64,000 nt of DNA, taken from the NCBI GenBank assembly GCA_900466945.1, contig UBNV01000021.1, positions 124,001-188,000 on the forward strand, given 5' to 3'. This document shows positions 36,189 through 43,911 of this stretch, in pieces; position 1 is the stretch's first letter; every line of letters begins with the position of its first letter. Under the pieces are notes generated by a model, which was not told where the DNA came from, ran no database searches, and saw only the letters and a list, made by a program, of their open reading frames with translations. The position numbers and the translations under genes were made by a program. Source of the DNA: Hyphomicrobiales bacterium. GTDB lineage: Bacteria > Pseudomonadota > Alphaproteobacteria > Rhizobiales > Rhizobiaceae.

Positions 36189-37427
36189 ATGCGGGCAGCG
36201 GTCCTCGACGAGACGTTTCGGGCGGCGGGCGGGCGTATCCGCGCCGCACTCGCCGCCCGCTACCGTGATCTCGACATCGCGGAAGAAGCCTTTGCCGAGA
36301 GCTGCCTGAAGGCAGTGAAGGTCTGGGGCGACGAGGGGCAGGACCTGCCGCGCGATCCGGCCGCCTGGCTCTACCGGGTGGCCGAGCGCGCGGCACTCGA
36401 TATCCTGAGACGAAGGCGGACAAGGGCGGAAAACCGGCCGGACGAGCCGGAGCCCGAGCCGACCGCCGAGGATCGGCTGACAAGCGACGATGCCGTCATC
36501 CCCGACGAGCGGCTGAAACTGATCTTCGTCTGCTGCCATCCGGCAGTGGCAGCCGACAGCCGGGCGGCACTGACGCTCAAAATGGTCTGTGGCCTCTCGA
36601 CGGAGGAAGTGGCGCGGGCCTTTCTCGTCTCTGACGAGACACTCGCCCAGCGGCTGGTCCGCGCCAAGCGTAAGATTGCCGAGGCTGGCGTGAGTTTTGA
36701 GGTGCCGGGGCCGGAGCACTGGGCCGAGCGGCTGGCGGCAGTCCTCTCGACGCTGGAAGTCGCCTACGCCAAGGCACATGAGGATGCGGCAGGCTCCGGC
36801 CGGCATGCGGGATTTGCCCGCGAAATGCTGGAGGTGACGTCGCTCCTGACAGAGATGTTGCCACAAGAAGCCGAAGTACTGGCACTCGCTGCGACGATCC
36901 GCTTTGCCGAGGCGCGGCGGCCGGCCAGGATGGATGCGGAGGCCGTGATGGTGCCGCTTGCCGAGCAGGATCCGGCGCTCTGGTCCCGCCCACTGATCGA
37001 GGAGGCGCGGCGCTACTGCGGGCGGGCGCTTGGCATATCGGGTCCGGGTCCGCGCATTCTGCAGATGATGATCCATGCGCTCTGGTGCGGGCGAAAAACA
37101 CGCGCCGATCCGCCGCCCTGGAAGGCAGTGCTCGCGGCGTATGACCTTCTCGTCGAACTGCGCGACGACGCGATCATCCGCATCAACCGGGCGGTCGCGC
37201 TGGCCGAGGTGAAGGGGGCGGAGCAGGCGCTGGCAGAGCTGGACGGACTGGATGCCGATGCGCTCTCGAAATTTCTGCCCTTTCATGCAGCGCGGGCGGA
37301 TCTCTTGGCGCGGCAGGGGAGGGCTAATGCGGCGCTCGAGGCGTATGACCGCGCCCTCTCGCTTTCGCCCGGGGAGGCGGAGCGGCGGTTTCTGGAGCGG
37401 CGGCGGGACGCGTTGGTGGCGTCCTGA
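36189..37427 (+). CDS. ECF42-type RNA polymerase sigma factor with C-terminal extension
   Basis: A 412-residue sigma factor. Sigma region 2 is at about residues 10-80 (DIAEEAFAESCLKAV, LYRVAERAALDILRRR), region 4 at about 130-190 (RAALTLKMVCGLSTEEVARAFLVS). A ~200-residue extension with TPR-like helices follows (DRALSLSPGEAERRFLERR is the end). VIPDERLKLIFVCCHPA is diagnostic for the ECF42 (DUF6596) class. There is no anti-sigma gene; in studied members the C-terminal extension controls activity. It is cotranscribed with the DGPF gene. Targets in this genome are unknown. Confidence 0.9.
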   Translation: MRAAVLDETFRAAGGRIRAALAARYRDLDIAEEAFAESCLKAVKVWGDEGQDLPRDPAAWLYRVAERAALDILRRRRTRAENRPDEPEPEPTAEDRLTSDDAVIPDERLKLIFVCCHPAVAADSRAALTLKMVCGLSTEEVARAFLVSDETLAQRLVRAKRKIAEAGVSFEVPGPEHWAERLAAVLSTLEVAYAKAHEDAAGSGRHAGFAREMLEVTSLLTEMLPQEAEVLALAATIRFAEARRPARMDAEAVMVPLAEQDPALWSRPLIEEARRYCGRALGISGPGPRILQMMIHALWCGRKTRADPPPWKAVLAAYDLLVELRDDAIIRINRAVALAEVKGAEQALAELDGLDADALSKFLPFHAARADLLARQGRANAALEAYDRALSLSPGEAERRFLERRRDALVAS

Positions 37428-37431
37428 GCAC

Positions 37432-38307
37432 TCACACCCCGAACTGTTCCGGCCAGTCGCGGCGGGTGGCGACCTGACCTTCCGTGCGCAGGCGCCGGAC
37501 CGTGTCGAGATCGATCTGCGTGATCAGCCATTGACTTTCCTCGACCGCGTCGCTCTCGCTTTCCGCATAGATGCCATTCGGCGGCATGCCGTAGTCGGAG
37601 GGCACGTAAAGGGCCGCACGGCCGCGGTTTTCGTCGAGCGCCGGCGACCAGGGGGCTGTGCCGGCGGTGGGTGACGAGAGGACGGCGATCTGGTTTTCCA
37701 GCGCTCGGGCCTGGGCGCCGATGCGGACGCGATAGGCACCGGCGAGTGTGTCCGTGCAGGAGGGGGCGAGGATGAGGTCGACATCCTGTTCGGCGAGGGT
37801 ATGGGCCAGCATCGGGAATTCGTTGTCGTAGCAGATCAGGATACCGAGCTTGCCGAGCGGTGTGTCGAAGGCGGTGAGGCCATCCTTTCCAGCCGCAATA
37901 CCCCATTGCTCGCGCTCGAAGCGGGTCATGATGATCTTGTCCTGATGACCGATCAGACCATCAGGGCCGAAAAGGAAGGCACGGTTGCGGTATTGGCCAT
38001 CGGGGTCGAGCAAGGGGGCGGAGCCGGGCTGGAAGACGATGGCGTGGGTGCGCGCAAGCTCCTCGCAGAGCTCGACCCAGGCCGGGATCAGCGGCTGGAT
38101 GCCGGCGATCGAGCCGTGCAGGTCGGAGCGGGTTTCCGGATCGAGCTGGCCGGCAAGCACAAGGCCGGCATATTCCGGCAGGAGCACAAGTTTCGCGCCG
38201 CGCTCGACCGCCTGATGCACCAGGCCGGTCAGGTGGAGGACGTAATCCTCCCAGCTCTCGATGAGATCGATCTTGTACTGGCAGGCGGCAAGGGTGAGGG
38301 TTGTCAT
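37432..38307 (-). CDS. Carbon-nitrogen hydrolase (nitrilase superfamily)
   Basis: A 291-residue amidase/nitrilase-type enzyme. The catalytic triad is visible: Glu45 in LLPEYA, Lys124 in HQDKIIM, Cys159 in ILICYDNEFP. It hydrolyses amide or nitrile bonds; the substrate is not known. The start ATG at 38307 overlaps the stop of the upstream GNAT gene by 4 bases (ATGA), so the acetyltransferase and hydrolase are translationally coupled, possibly a pair acting on the same class of amines or amides. The gene ends 4 bases from the convergent sigma factor. Confidence 0.92.
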   Translation of the reverse strand: MTTLTLAACQYKIDLIESWEDYVLHLTGLVHQAVERGAKLVLLPEYAGLVLAGQLDPETRSDLHGSIAGIQPLIPAWVELCEELARTHAIVFQPGSAPLLDPDGQYRNRAFLFGPDGLIGHQDKIIMTRFEREQWGIAAGKDGLTAFDTPLGKLGILICYDNEFPMLAHTLAEQDVDLILAPSCTDTLAGAYRVRIGAQARALENQIAVLSSPTAGTAPWSPALDENRGRAALYVPSDYGMPPNGIYAESESDAVEESQWLITQIDLDTVRRLRTEGQVATRRDWPEQFGV

Positions 38308-38897
38308 GCTTTGAGATCCCGGATCCAGAAGGAAAGCGGCTTCGGGCTTTCGACGCTTTCGTCGAGATCGCGCCAGGTGAAGGTGGTCCGAAGCTCGGGG
38401 TGATGGGTGTAGCCGCGCTTGGCCCAGAAGGCGTCGAGCGGCACGTAATCGGCTGGGCGACGCGGATGGTCGGCGGGCCGTTCGACAGCGCAGAAGGTGG
38501 CGTAGCGCAGGCCGAGCTTTTTCGCTTGCTGCTCGCGGCCCTCGAAGAATTTCACGCCGATTCCCTGGCCGCGATACTGCGGCAGAAGCACGCTTTCGCC
38601 GAAATAGAAGAACTGTTCGGGATCGAGCCCGGTCGCAAGGAAGGGGCGCTTGACCTCCTCGGTCTCGCCCACCATCGGCGTTCCCGTGGCAACACCGACC
38701 ACCTGATCACCGTCGATGGCCAGCACAAAGACCGAGCCTTCGGACTTGGCATAGGTCGACAGATAGGTCTGCTCGTAGTCCGGATTTCCCTCGTAGAGAT
38801 AGGGGAAGGCCCGAAAGACGGTGGATCTGAGCCGCGCGAGGTCGCCGAAGAAGGGCGTCGCGTCGCGGCCGGAAAAGGATTGGATCGTAAGGGCCAT
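38304..38897 (-). CDS. GNAT family N-acetyltransferase
   Basis: A 197-residue GNAT protein. The acetyl-CoA binding motif is in FYFGESVLLPQYRGQGIGVK (Q-x-x-G-x-G), and DAFWAKRGYTHH forms the C-terminal strand. The substrate is unknown. It is the first gene of a two-gene operon with the nitrilase, overlapping it by ATGA. Relatives found beside carbon-nitrogen hydrolases are common in alphaproteobacteria. Confidence 0.87.
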   Translation of the reverse strand: MALTIQSFSGRDATPFFGDLARLRSTVFRAFPYLYEGNPDYEQTYLSTYAKSEGSVFVLAIDGDQVVGVATGTPMVGETEEVKRPFLATGLDPEQFFYFGESVLLPQYRGQGIGVKFFEGREQQAKKLGLRYATFCAVERPADHPRRPADYVPLDAFWAKRGYTHHPELRTTFTWRDLDESVESPKPLSFWIRDLKA

Positions 38898-38978
38898 AGA
38901 GTGTTTTCAGTCCGTTGCGGAGTGGTTATACCCATCTGCGACCACCCAAGAAAGCAATTCCACGACGAGGAGTGACCG

Positions 38979-39380
38979 ATGACCGCCGCTGACACCATCC
39001 GCGCCTACTACGACGCCTTCAATGCCGGCGATATGGACCGTTTCCTCGCGCTTCTCACCGATGACGTGGCGCACGACATCAACCAGGGTGCCCGCCAGAC
39101 GGGCAAGGACGCTTTCGCGAAGTTCATGGACCACATGAACCGTTGCTACAAGGAAGAGCTCACCGACATGGTGGTCATGGTGAATGAGGACGGCACGCGG
39201 GGTGCAGCCGAATTCATCGTCAACGGCACCTATCTCGCAACTGACGAAGGCCTGCCGGAAGCGAACGGCCAGACCTACCGGCTGCCAGCCGGCGCCTTCT
39301 TCGAGATCCGCGACGGCAAGGTCGCCCGCATCTCCAATTATTACAGCCTGCCGGACTGGATCGCCCAGGTCGGCGGCTGA
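38979..39380 (+). CDS. Ketosteroid isomerase-related (NTF2-like) protein
   Basis: A 133-residue SnoaL/NTF2-like fold protein: IRAYYDAFNAGDMDRFLALL at the start, YLPAGAFFEIRDGKVARISNYY-type strands at the end. Closest in pattern to the ketosteroid-isomerase-related TIGR02096 group. It is cytosolic, probably a small-molecule binding or isomerase-like protein; the substrate is unknown. A GAGGAG ribosome-binding site lies before the ATG. It is divergent from the GNAT-nitrilase operon. Confidence 0.83.
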   Translation: MTAADTIRAYYDAFNAGDMDRFLALLTDDVAHDINQGARQTGKDAFAKFMDHMNRCYKEELTDMVVMVNEDGTRGAAEFIVNGTYLATDEGLPEANGQTYRLPAGAFFEIRDGKVARISNYYSLPDWIAQVGG

Positions 39381-39401
39381 ACGGCCAACCCGGCTGCGCA
39401 G

Positions 39402-40832
39402 TCAGGGCTGAGGTGACGGTCCGGCCGTGCAGAGACGACGCGCATCGAGCAGTCCCCAGCCGAAGACCTGATCCTTGCCGGGGCTGCCGATATCCTGCGC
39501 CAATCCGGAGAGCGCTTCGGCCATCTGGGTCGGGGTCAGGTCCGGCCGCTCTGCGAGAAGGACGGCGGCTGCGGCGCTGACGAAGGGGGCAGCAAAGGAT
39601 GTGCCGCTCTTCGGGCGCGCGCCGCTGATCGAAGCGGCTGTCCAGACGTTGACGCCTGGGGCGGCGATATCGACATGCGCGCCCTGGTTCGCGCGGCGAT
39701 AGGCATTGCGGCCCTTGTCGACAGCCGTCACGGCGATCACCCCGTCATAACCGGCGGGGTAGAGCGGCTTTGCCCTGGGACCGGCATTGCCGACGGCTGC
39801 AATCAGGATCGCACCGCGGCTGATCATCGCCTCCACGGTCGTCTTGAGCAGGACATTGTCCGGACCGGCCAGGCTCAGATTGATCACCCGAACATCGCGG
39901 CGTGCGAGCGTATCGAGCGCTCGCACGAGGTCGAAGGTGGAAGCGACGTCGGCCGAGCCTGCGAGCCGACGAAAGGCGTCGACGGCGATCACCTCGGATG
40001 ACGGCAGAAGGCCGGGCGCCCGGCTGCCGGCCGCGCCCACGAGCAGGGCCGCGACGGCCGTTCCGTGCTGGCGTCCGGATTGCGGCAGGGCGTCGTCGGT
40101 GATGCGGATGACCTCGAGGCGCGCATCGCCGAGTGACGGATGATCCGGGTTGATGGCGGTGTCGATCAGGCCGATTTTCGGCAGGCTTCCGCAGCGTTGC
40201 ACGAGCCCCGCGGGATCGATGGGCCAGCCGATGATCTCGCGCACGAGGGCGCAACTCTGGCCGCCGCAATCGGGTGCGGTTTCCGTCTGCTCGGGCCGGT
40301 AGTAGTGGTTGAAATCAACCTGCGCCACGGGTGCGAGGGCTGTGACCCTCTCCCGGGCCGCCTCAAGCCCGGTGCCACGCGGCACGACCAGACGCACGAT
40401 CTCGGTCGAAGGTCCTGTGGTTACGAGGCCGAGGCTCTGACGCTCGGCGACGGCATAACCTTCTTCGGTCAACTGCGTGATGGCCGCTTCGGGCAGGCCG
40501 GCGGCGATGATCTCGTTCGGCACGCGGTTGGGAATGGCGGGGGCCGCGCGACGGACGGGCGCCGGACGTGGCGATTGCAGGAACGGAAACAGCGTAAAGC
40601 CGGACTGTCGGGATGGTGCACGGTCGCCTGATCCGCCGGAGCCACCCCGGTCGCTGCGCCCACCGCCACCGCCATCGTCATCATCGTCGTCCCCACCGCC
40701 TTCATCGTCGTCATCGGCATGCGCGAGCGTGACGAGCTGGTGCGTCGAGGCGAAAGGCAGCGAGACCGTCGGAGGAAGGACCAATGCGAGACCCAGCAAT
40801 CCGCCGAGTAACCTTGCCAAGATCCGATCCAT
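39402..40832 (-). CDS. S8 family serine peptidase (subtilase), exported
   Basis: A 476-residue subtilisin-like protease. The catalytic triad is Asp224 (GLIDTAINPDHP), His256 (RQHGTAVAALL) and Ser412 (SGTSFAAP), with the oxyanion Asn in AAVGNAGP. A hydrophobic N-terminus ending ...LAHA near residue 39 is a signal peptide. It is followed by a striking Asp/Gly-rich run (HADDDDEGGGDDDDDDGGGG) and a linker before the catalytic domain, perhaps calcium-binding or a propeptide. It is divergent from an ECF sigma gene; a GGAAT-N16-CGTA promoter lies upstream on its strand. It is probably periplasmic or secreted and part of the sigma factor's regulon. Confidence 0.9.
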   Translation of the reverse strand: MDRILARLLGGLLGLALVLPPTVSLPFASTHQLVTLAHADDDDEGGGDDDDDDGGGGGRSDRGGSGGSGDRAPSRQSGFTLFPFLQSPRPAPVRRAAPAIPNRVPNEIIAAGLPEAAITQLTEEGYAVAERQSLGLVTTGPSTEIVRLVVPRGTGLEAARERVTALAPVAQVDFNHYYRPEQTETAPDCGGQSCALVREIIGWPIDPAGLVQRCGSLPKIGLIDTAINPDHPSLGDARLEVIRITDDALPQSGRQHGTAVAALLVGAAGSRAPGLLPSSEVIAVDAFRRLAGSADVASTFDLVRALDTLARRDVRVINLSLAGPDNVLLKTTVEAMISRGAILIAAVGNAGPRAKPLYPAGYDGVIAVTAVDKGRNAYRRANQGAHVDIAAPGVNVWTAASISGARPKSGTSFAAPFVSAAAAVLLAERPDLTPTQMAEALSGLAQDIGSPGKDQVFGWGLLDARRLCTAGPSPQP

Positions 40833-40894
40833 GTTCCATCTCTCCCTAGCCGATGCCGGGCTTAGCGGCCCGCCGACTGATGTGATGTCTGAAT

Positions 40895-40920
40895 ATACGC
40901 GCGAGCCGCCGGTTTATTCC
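40895..40920 (-). promoter_or_regulatory. ECF-type promoter of the subtilase gene
   Basis: On the minus strand GGAATAAAC begins at 40920 and CGTAT begins 16 bases after GGAAT (40899-40895). This lies 63 bases before the subtilase start. It is one of four similar sites in the block (see 41429, 42282, 43163). Confidence 0.6.
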
Positions 40921-40939
40921 GGAGAGACGGAAAGTTTTT

Positions 40940-41464
40940 ATGATCGAGCCTGTCGATATCGTCGGAGAGCGCCTCGTCTCCTTCCTGCCGAACCTCAGGC
41001 GCTTTGCGATTTCGCTCTGCCGTGCGCGCGATGTCGCCGATGACCTTGTTCAGCAGACCTGCGAGCGGGCGCTCGCGGCAGCCGGGAGCTTTGACCCGGA
41101 CACCCGCTTTGACGCCTGGGTCTTCCGCATCCTGCGCAATCTCTGGCTCGACCAGTTGCGCCGCCAGAAGACGGCCGGCCCCGCCGTTGATATCGACGAG
41201 ATGCATGATCTGTCCGTAACCTCGGGCGAAGCCCAGAGCGAGGCGCGACTGTCGCTTGCCCGCGTCGAGGTCGCCCTGCAGCAATTGCCGCCCGAACAGC
41301 GGGAAGTGCTGGTGCTGGTCTGCATCGAGGAACTGAGCTACCGCGATGCCGCAGACGTGCTGGAAATTCCCGTGGGCACGGTGATGAGCAGGCTTGCTCG
41401 CGCTCGAAAGGCACTTTCCGAATTGACGGGAATAAATCCCGAAGCCAGACGTTCTTCGCCATGA
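40940..41464 (+). CDS. ECF family RNA polymerase sigma factor
   Basis: A 174-residue extracytoplasmic-function sigma factor. Region 2: SFLPNLRRFAISLCRARDVADDLVQQTCERAL and FDAWVFRILRNLWLDQLRR (given here as parts). Region 4: LQQLPPEQREVLVLVCIEEL, then LEIPVGTVMSRLARARKAL. It directs RNA polymerase to specific promoters. The membrane anti-sigma gene follows 16 bases later. Four GGAAT-N16-CGT sites in the surrounding 4 kb are plausible targets. Its class among ECF groups is not certain; it is not accompanied by NepR/PhyR and so is unlikely to be the general stress factor EcfG. Confidence 0.93.
   Translation: MIEPVDIVGERLVSFLPNLRRFAISLCRARDVADDLVQQTCERALAAAGSFDPDTRFDAWVFRILRNLWLDQLRRQKTAGPAVDIDEMHDLSVTSGEAQSEARLSLARVEVALQQLPPEQREVLVLVCIEELSYRDAADVLEIPVGTVMSRLARARKALSELTGINPEARRSSP
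41429..41453 (+). promoter_or_regulatory. ECF-type promoter ahead of the anti-sigma gene
   Basis: GGAATAAAT, 16 bases from GGAAT, then CGTTCT, inside the last codons of the sigma factor gene and 27 bases before the anti-sigma start codon. It would allow the anti-sigma factor to be made from its own autoregulated transcript. It matches the sites at 42282 and 43163 in both boxes. Confidence 0.6.
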
Positions 41465-41480
41465 GAAAGGCGGACACTCC

Positions 41481-42257
41481 ATGACACGCGCGATTTCCGA
41501 CGAAATGCTGATGGCCTTTGCCGATGGCGAACTGGCTCCCGCCGAACAGGGCGAGATCGAGGCGGCCCTCGCCGCGGACGAGACCCTGGCCGAGCGCCTC
41601 GCTGTGTTTCTGGACACGCGCGACAGCCTTGCAGCGACCATGACACCGTTGATCGACGAGCCGGTGCCGGCGGCCCTTCAGGCTTCTGTGGCCACTGCGA
41701 TTGCCGCGGCCCGGGAGAAGCAGACCGTGTTGCCGGGACCGGACGAGACGATTGTCGCCTTTCGGCCGCGCGCATCGACGCCTGTGCCAGGGTCACCGGG
41801 AGCGAGCATGTCGTCGCCATGGGCCATGGCACTCGCCGCCTCGGTCGTCGGGATCGTGGTGGGCCTCGGTGGCTTCCTGCTCGGGCAGTCCACCGCTGTT
41901 GCGCCCGAGGGCACGAGCCTGGCGCTGAACGAGGCGCTGGAAGCTGTGCCTTCGGGCGGTAATCGCGCGCTCTCCGAAGACGAAAGCCTGCACATGGTCG
42001 CGAGCTTTCGCGATGCCGAGGGTCATCTCTGCCGCGAATACGAGCTCAAGGCCGCAGCTGCGGTGACCACCGCCGTGGCCTGCCATGGTCCGGCCGGGTG
42101 GCAGACGCGGTTTGCTCTGACCAACCCGGTGGCCGAAGGGTACATGCCGGCCTCGACCACGGACACGCTGGATTCATTCCTCTCCGGGATCGGCGCAGGC
42201 GCGCCGCTTTCGCCCGACGCTGAAGCGGCAGACATCCAGGCCGTCCGGATCCGCTGA
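41481..42257 (+). CDS. Membrane-bound anti-sigma factor
   Basis: A 258-residue single-pass membrane protein. The cytoplasmic N-terminus reads SDEMLMAFADGELAPAEQGE with features of anti-sigma domains but without the HxxxCxxC zinc motif. A membrane helix at about residues 112-135 (MALAASVVGIVVGLGGFLL) is followed by a periplasmic domain of ~120 residues with Cys in HLCREYE and VACHGP. It should hold the adjacent sigma factor inactive until an envelope signal releases it. The spacing of 16 bases to the sigma gene implies cotranscription, and an internal promoter at 41429 could add more. Confidence 0.88.
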   Translation: MTRAISDEMLMAFADGELAPAEQGEIEAALAADETLAERLAVFLDTRDSLAATMTPLIDEPVPAALQASVATAIAAAREKQTVLPGPDETIVAFRPRASTPVPGSPGASMSSPWAMALAASVVGIVVGLGGFLLGQSTAVAPEGTSLALNEALEAVPSGGNRALSEDESLHMVASFRDAEGHLCREYELKAAAAVTTAVACHGPAGWQTRFALTNPVAEGYMPASTTDTLDSFLSGIGAGAPLSPDAEAADIQAVRIR

Positions 42258-42281
42258 TGCGAAAAAAAGTGATGCGGTCCG

Positions 42282-42306
42282 GGAATAACCTCCCGCCGCA
42301 TCCGTT
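42282..42306 (+). promoter_or_regulatory. ECF-type promoter of the DUF6065-like gene
   Basis: GGAATAACC with CGTTCT beginning 16 bases after GGAAT, 32 bases before the start codon at 42339. Third of four similar sites. Confidence 0.6.
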
Positions 42307-42338
42307 CTCCAGAGCAGACAAGGATCTGGAGAAAGCCG

Positions 42339-43055
42339 ATGAAGCTCTCGCTGCTGAAACGTCCCGCCCCCCGCATCACTTTTACCTGCCGACCCGAGGA
42401 TGAAAGCGTGATCGCGCCGCCGGTGCGGGCAAAGACCGTGCTGCCCGAGTGGTTCCGCAAGCTGCCAGCGGTGACCGAGGACAAGATCTCGCCGACCGAC
42501 AGCGGCTTGACCGTGAAGCGCTGCATGCCCTTCCTCGATGCGATGATGGCGGGCTGGGTGATCGGTCTGCCGGCAACGGTGCGGATGGAAATTTCCGATG
42601 GCGGCCGCACGGTGAATTGCGGCTGGGATTTCGACCGTACGCTTGTCAGCAACCACGCCACCCATCAGGTGGCTGGCAATCCGCGCGACCCGATGCCGCC
42701 CTGCAAGTTCCACAACTACTGGACCATCCGCACGCCGCCCGGCTGGAGCTGCCTCTTCGTCGCCCCGCTTAACCGCCCGAACGGTCTCTTCGAGGTCGTG
42801 GCGGGTGTCGTCGATACCGACACCTATCAGTCGGAGATCCATTTCCCTTTCTTCGCCACCGGCCCCGATGGCCTGCACGTGCTCGAACGCGGCACGCCGA
42901 TCGTCCAGGTCATTCCCTTCCGGCGCGAGACCTCCGATCTCGACGGGGATATTCGCAGCGAATCGGCGGAAGAGCAGACGGCGCGCAAGACGATCTTTCG
43001 AAAGACCATCGCCTCGGAAGGCTGGTACCGGAAGTTCGCCCGCGCTCAGCGCTGA
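42339..43055 (+). CDS. DUF6065-like protein
   Basis: A 238-residue soluble protein of unknown function. Features: FTCRPEDESVIAPPVRAKTV and LPEWFRKLPAV at the start, LTVKRCMPFLDAMMAGWVIG in the middle, and repeated aromatic strands (KFHNYWTIRTPPGWSCLFV, IHFPFFATGPDG). The pattern fits DUF6065, but I am not certain. No signal peptide. It lies 81 bases after the anti-sigma gene with its own ECF-type promoter, suggesting it belongs to the same response. The protein ends with a basic tail. Confidence 0.75.
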   Translation: MKLSLLKRPAPRITFTCRPEDESVIAPPVRAKTVLPEWFRKLPAVTEDKISPTDSGLTVKRCMPFLDAMMAGWVIGLPATVRMEISDGGRTVNCGWDFDRTLVSNHATHQVAGNPRDPMPPCKFHNYWTIRTPPGWSCLFVAPLNRPNGLFEVVAGVVDTDTYQSEIHFPFFATGPDGLHVLERGTPIVQVIPFRRETSDLDGDIRSESAEEQTARKTIFRKTIASEGWYRKFARAQR

Positions 43056-43162
43056 AAACGCAGCATCATCCTGTCGCTGACCACCCGGAACGCCGTTTCG
43101 AGTGGCGTGTCCGATTGGGACGATGGTTGGAATTAAATATCTGAAAATAAATGATTTTTTCT

Positions 43163-43187
43163 GGAATAAACTTCGAGGTTGTCCGTT
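43163..43187 (+). promoter_or_regulatory. ECF-type promoter of the Asn/Ser-rich gene
   Basis: GGAATAAAC with CGTTCT beginning 16 bases after GGAAT, 50 bases before the start codon at 43238. Fourth of four similar sites, and the closest match to the subtilase site in the upstream box. Confidence 0.6.
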
Positions 43188-43237
43188 CTTCCCCTGCAGC
43201 CGACGTGCTGCCGTGAAAGAAACCAAGGAGACTGACC

Positions 43238-43612
43238 ATGAAGAAATTCATCGCAATCCTGAGCTCGGTGCTCGCCATCGGCACCACTGCACCGGCACCG
43301 GCGCTGGCCGACGATCCGCTGACCCGCTTCCTCGACCGGGCGACCGGTGAGGGCCGCTCTTATGCACGCTCCGGCGGCCGTAACGACGATCGCCGTGGTT
43401 GGAGCTCGAACAGCAATTCCAACAGCAACTCGAACAGTTCGTCGAACTCCTCGAGCAATTCGAATTCCAACAACAATTCGAACTCGTCCTCGAACAGCAG
43501 CTCCAACTCGTCGAACAATTCCAGCTCGAATTCGAGTTCCAATTCTTCGTCGAACTCGTCTTCGAACTCTTCGTCGAACTCCTCGTCCAACTCGTCCGAC
43601 GACGACGATTGA
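43238..43612 (+). CDS. Exported Asn/Ser-repeat protein
   Basis: A 124-residue protein: signal peptide (MKKFIAILSSVLAIG..., cleaved after ALA near residue 25), a short normal segment DDPLTRFLDRATGEGRSYA, and then about 65 residues made almost entirely of Asn and Ser in patterns such as SNSNSNS and SSNSSSN, ending DDDD. Ser is encoded by a mix of TCG, TCC, AGC, AGT and TCT, and Asn by AAC and AAT, so the protein composition, not the DNA repeat, appears conserved. A low-complexity hydrophilic chain of this kind suits a flexible, secreted or surface polymer-like role. I know no named family. A GGAAT-N16-CGTT promoter precedes it and a terminator follows. Confidence 0.8.
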   Translation: MKKFIAILSSVLAIGTTAPAPALADDPLTRFLDRATGEGRSYARSGGRNDDRRGWSSNSNSNSNSNSSSNSSSNSNSNNNSNSSSNSSSNSSNNSSSNSSSNSSSNSSSNSSSNSSSNSSDDDD

Positions 43613-43633
43613 TCAACGCGCCTGAGACAAACG

Positions 43634-43664
43634 AAAGAGGCCGCGGCATTGCCACGGCCTCTTG
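43634..43664. terminator. Bidirectional terminator
   Basis: The stem AAGAGGCCG-C-GGC with loop ATT and GCC-A-CGGCCTCTT, one mismatch in 13 positions, between convergent genes ending at 43612 and 43681. A short T run follows on the plus strand (TTGCC) and CGTTTG on the minus strand, so the tail is weak but the stem is strong. Confidence 0.65.
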
Positions 43665-43680
43665 CCGGAAGCTGTATCGA

Positions 43681-43911
43681 TCAGTTGACCGACCAGTCGC
43701 GCTTCACGTCATCGGCGTTCTTGGCCAGGTGCACGTGCTGGTCGACATGATCGACCCAGTCGAGCGGGATATAGTGATGCTGACCGTCGGCGGAATCCTT
43801 ACGGGTCAGCTTGATGCGGCTTGCGCCGTCCATATGGTCGACAGTGCCGACATGGGCGCCGTCCTGAGCCAGAACTTCCATGTGTTCGCGGATCTGATCT
43901 GCAGAAATCAT
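43681..43911 (-). CDS. DUF2171 domain protein
   Basis: A 76-residue protein: ISADQIREHMEVLAQDGAHV, VDHMDGASRIKLTRKDSADG and HHYIPLDWVDHVDQHVHLAKN are the DUF2171 pattern, a small PRC-barrel-like fold. His-rich at its C-terminal half. Such genes are common stress-associated small proteins in rhizobia, function unknown. The ATG at 43911 has AGGAGAATG directly before it. Its own upstream region is shared with the oxidoreductase gene at 44069. Confidence 0.85.
   Translation of the reverse strand: MISADQIREHMEVLAQDGAHVGTVDHMDGASRIKLTRKDSADGQHHYIPLDWVDHVDQHVHLAKNADDVKRDWSVN

Noticed and set aside
40940-41464. ECF sigma factor as EcfG itself
   Set aside because: It is followed by a membrane anti-sigma factor rather than nepR/phyR, and the neighbouring sites read GGAAT, not GGAAC.
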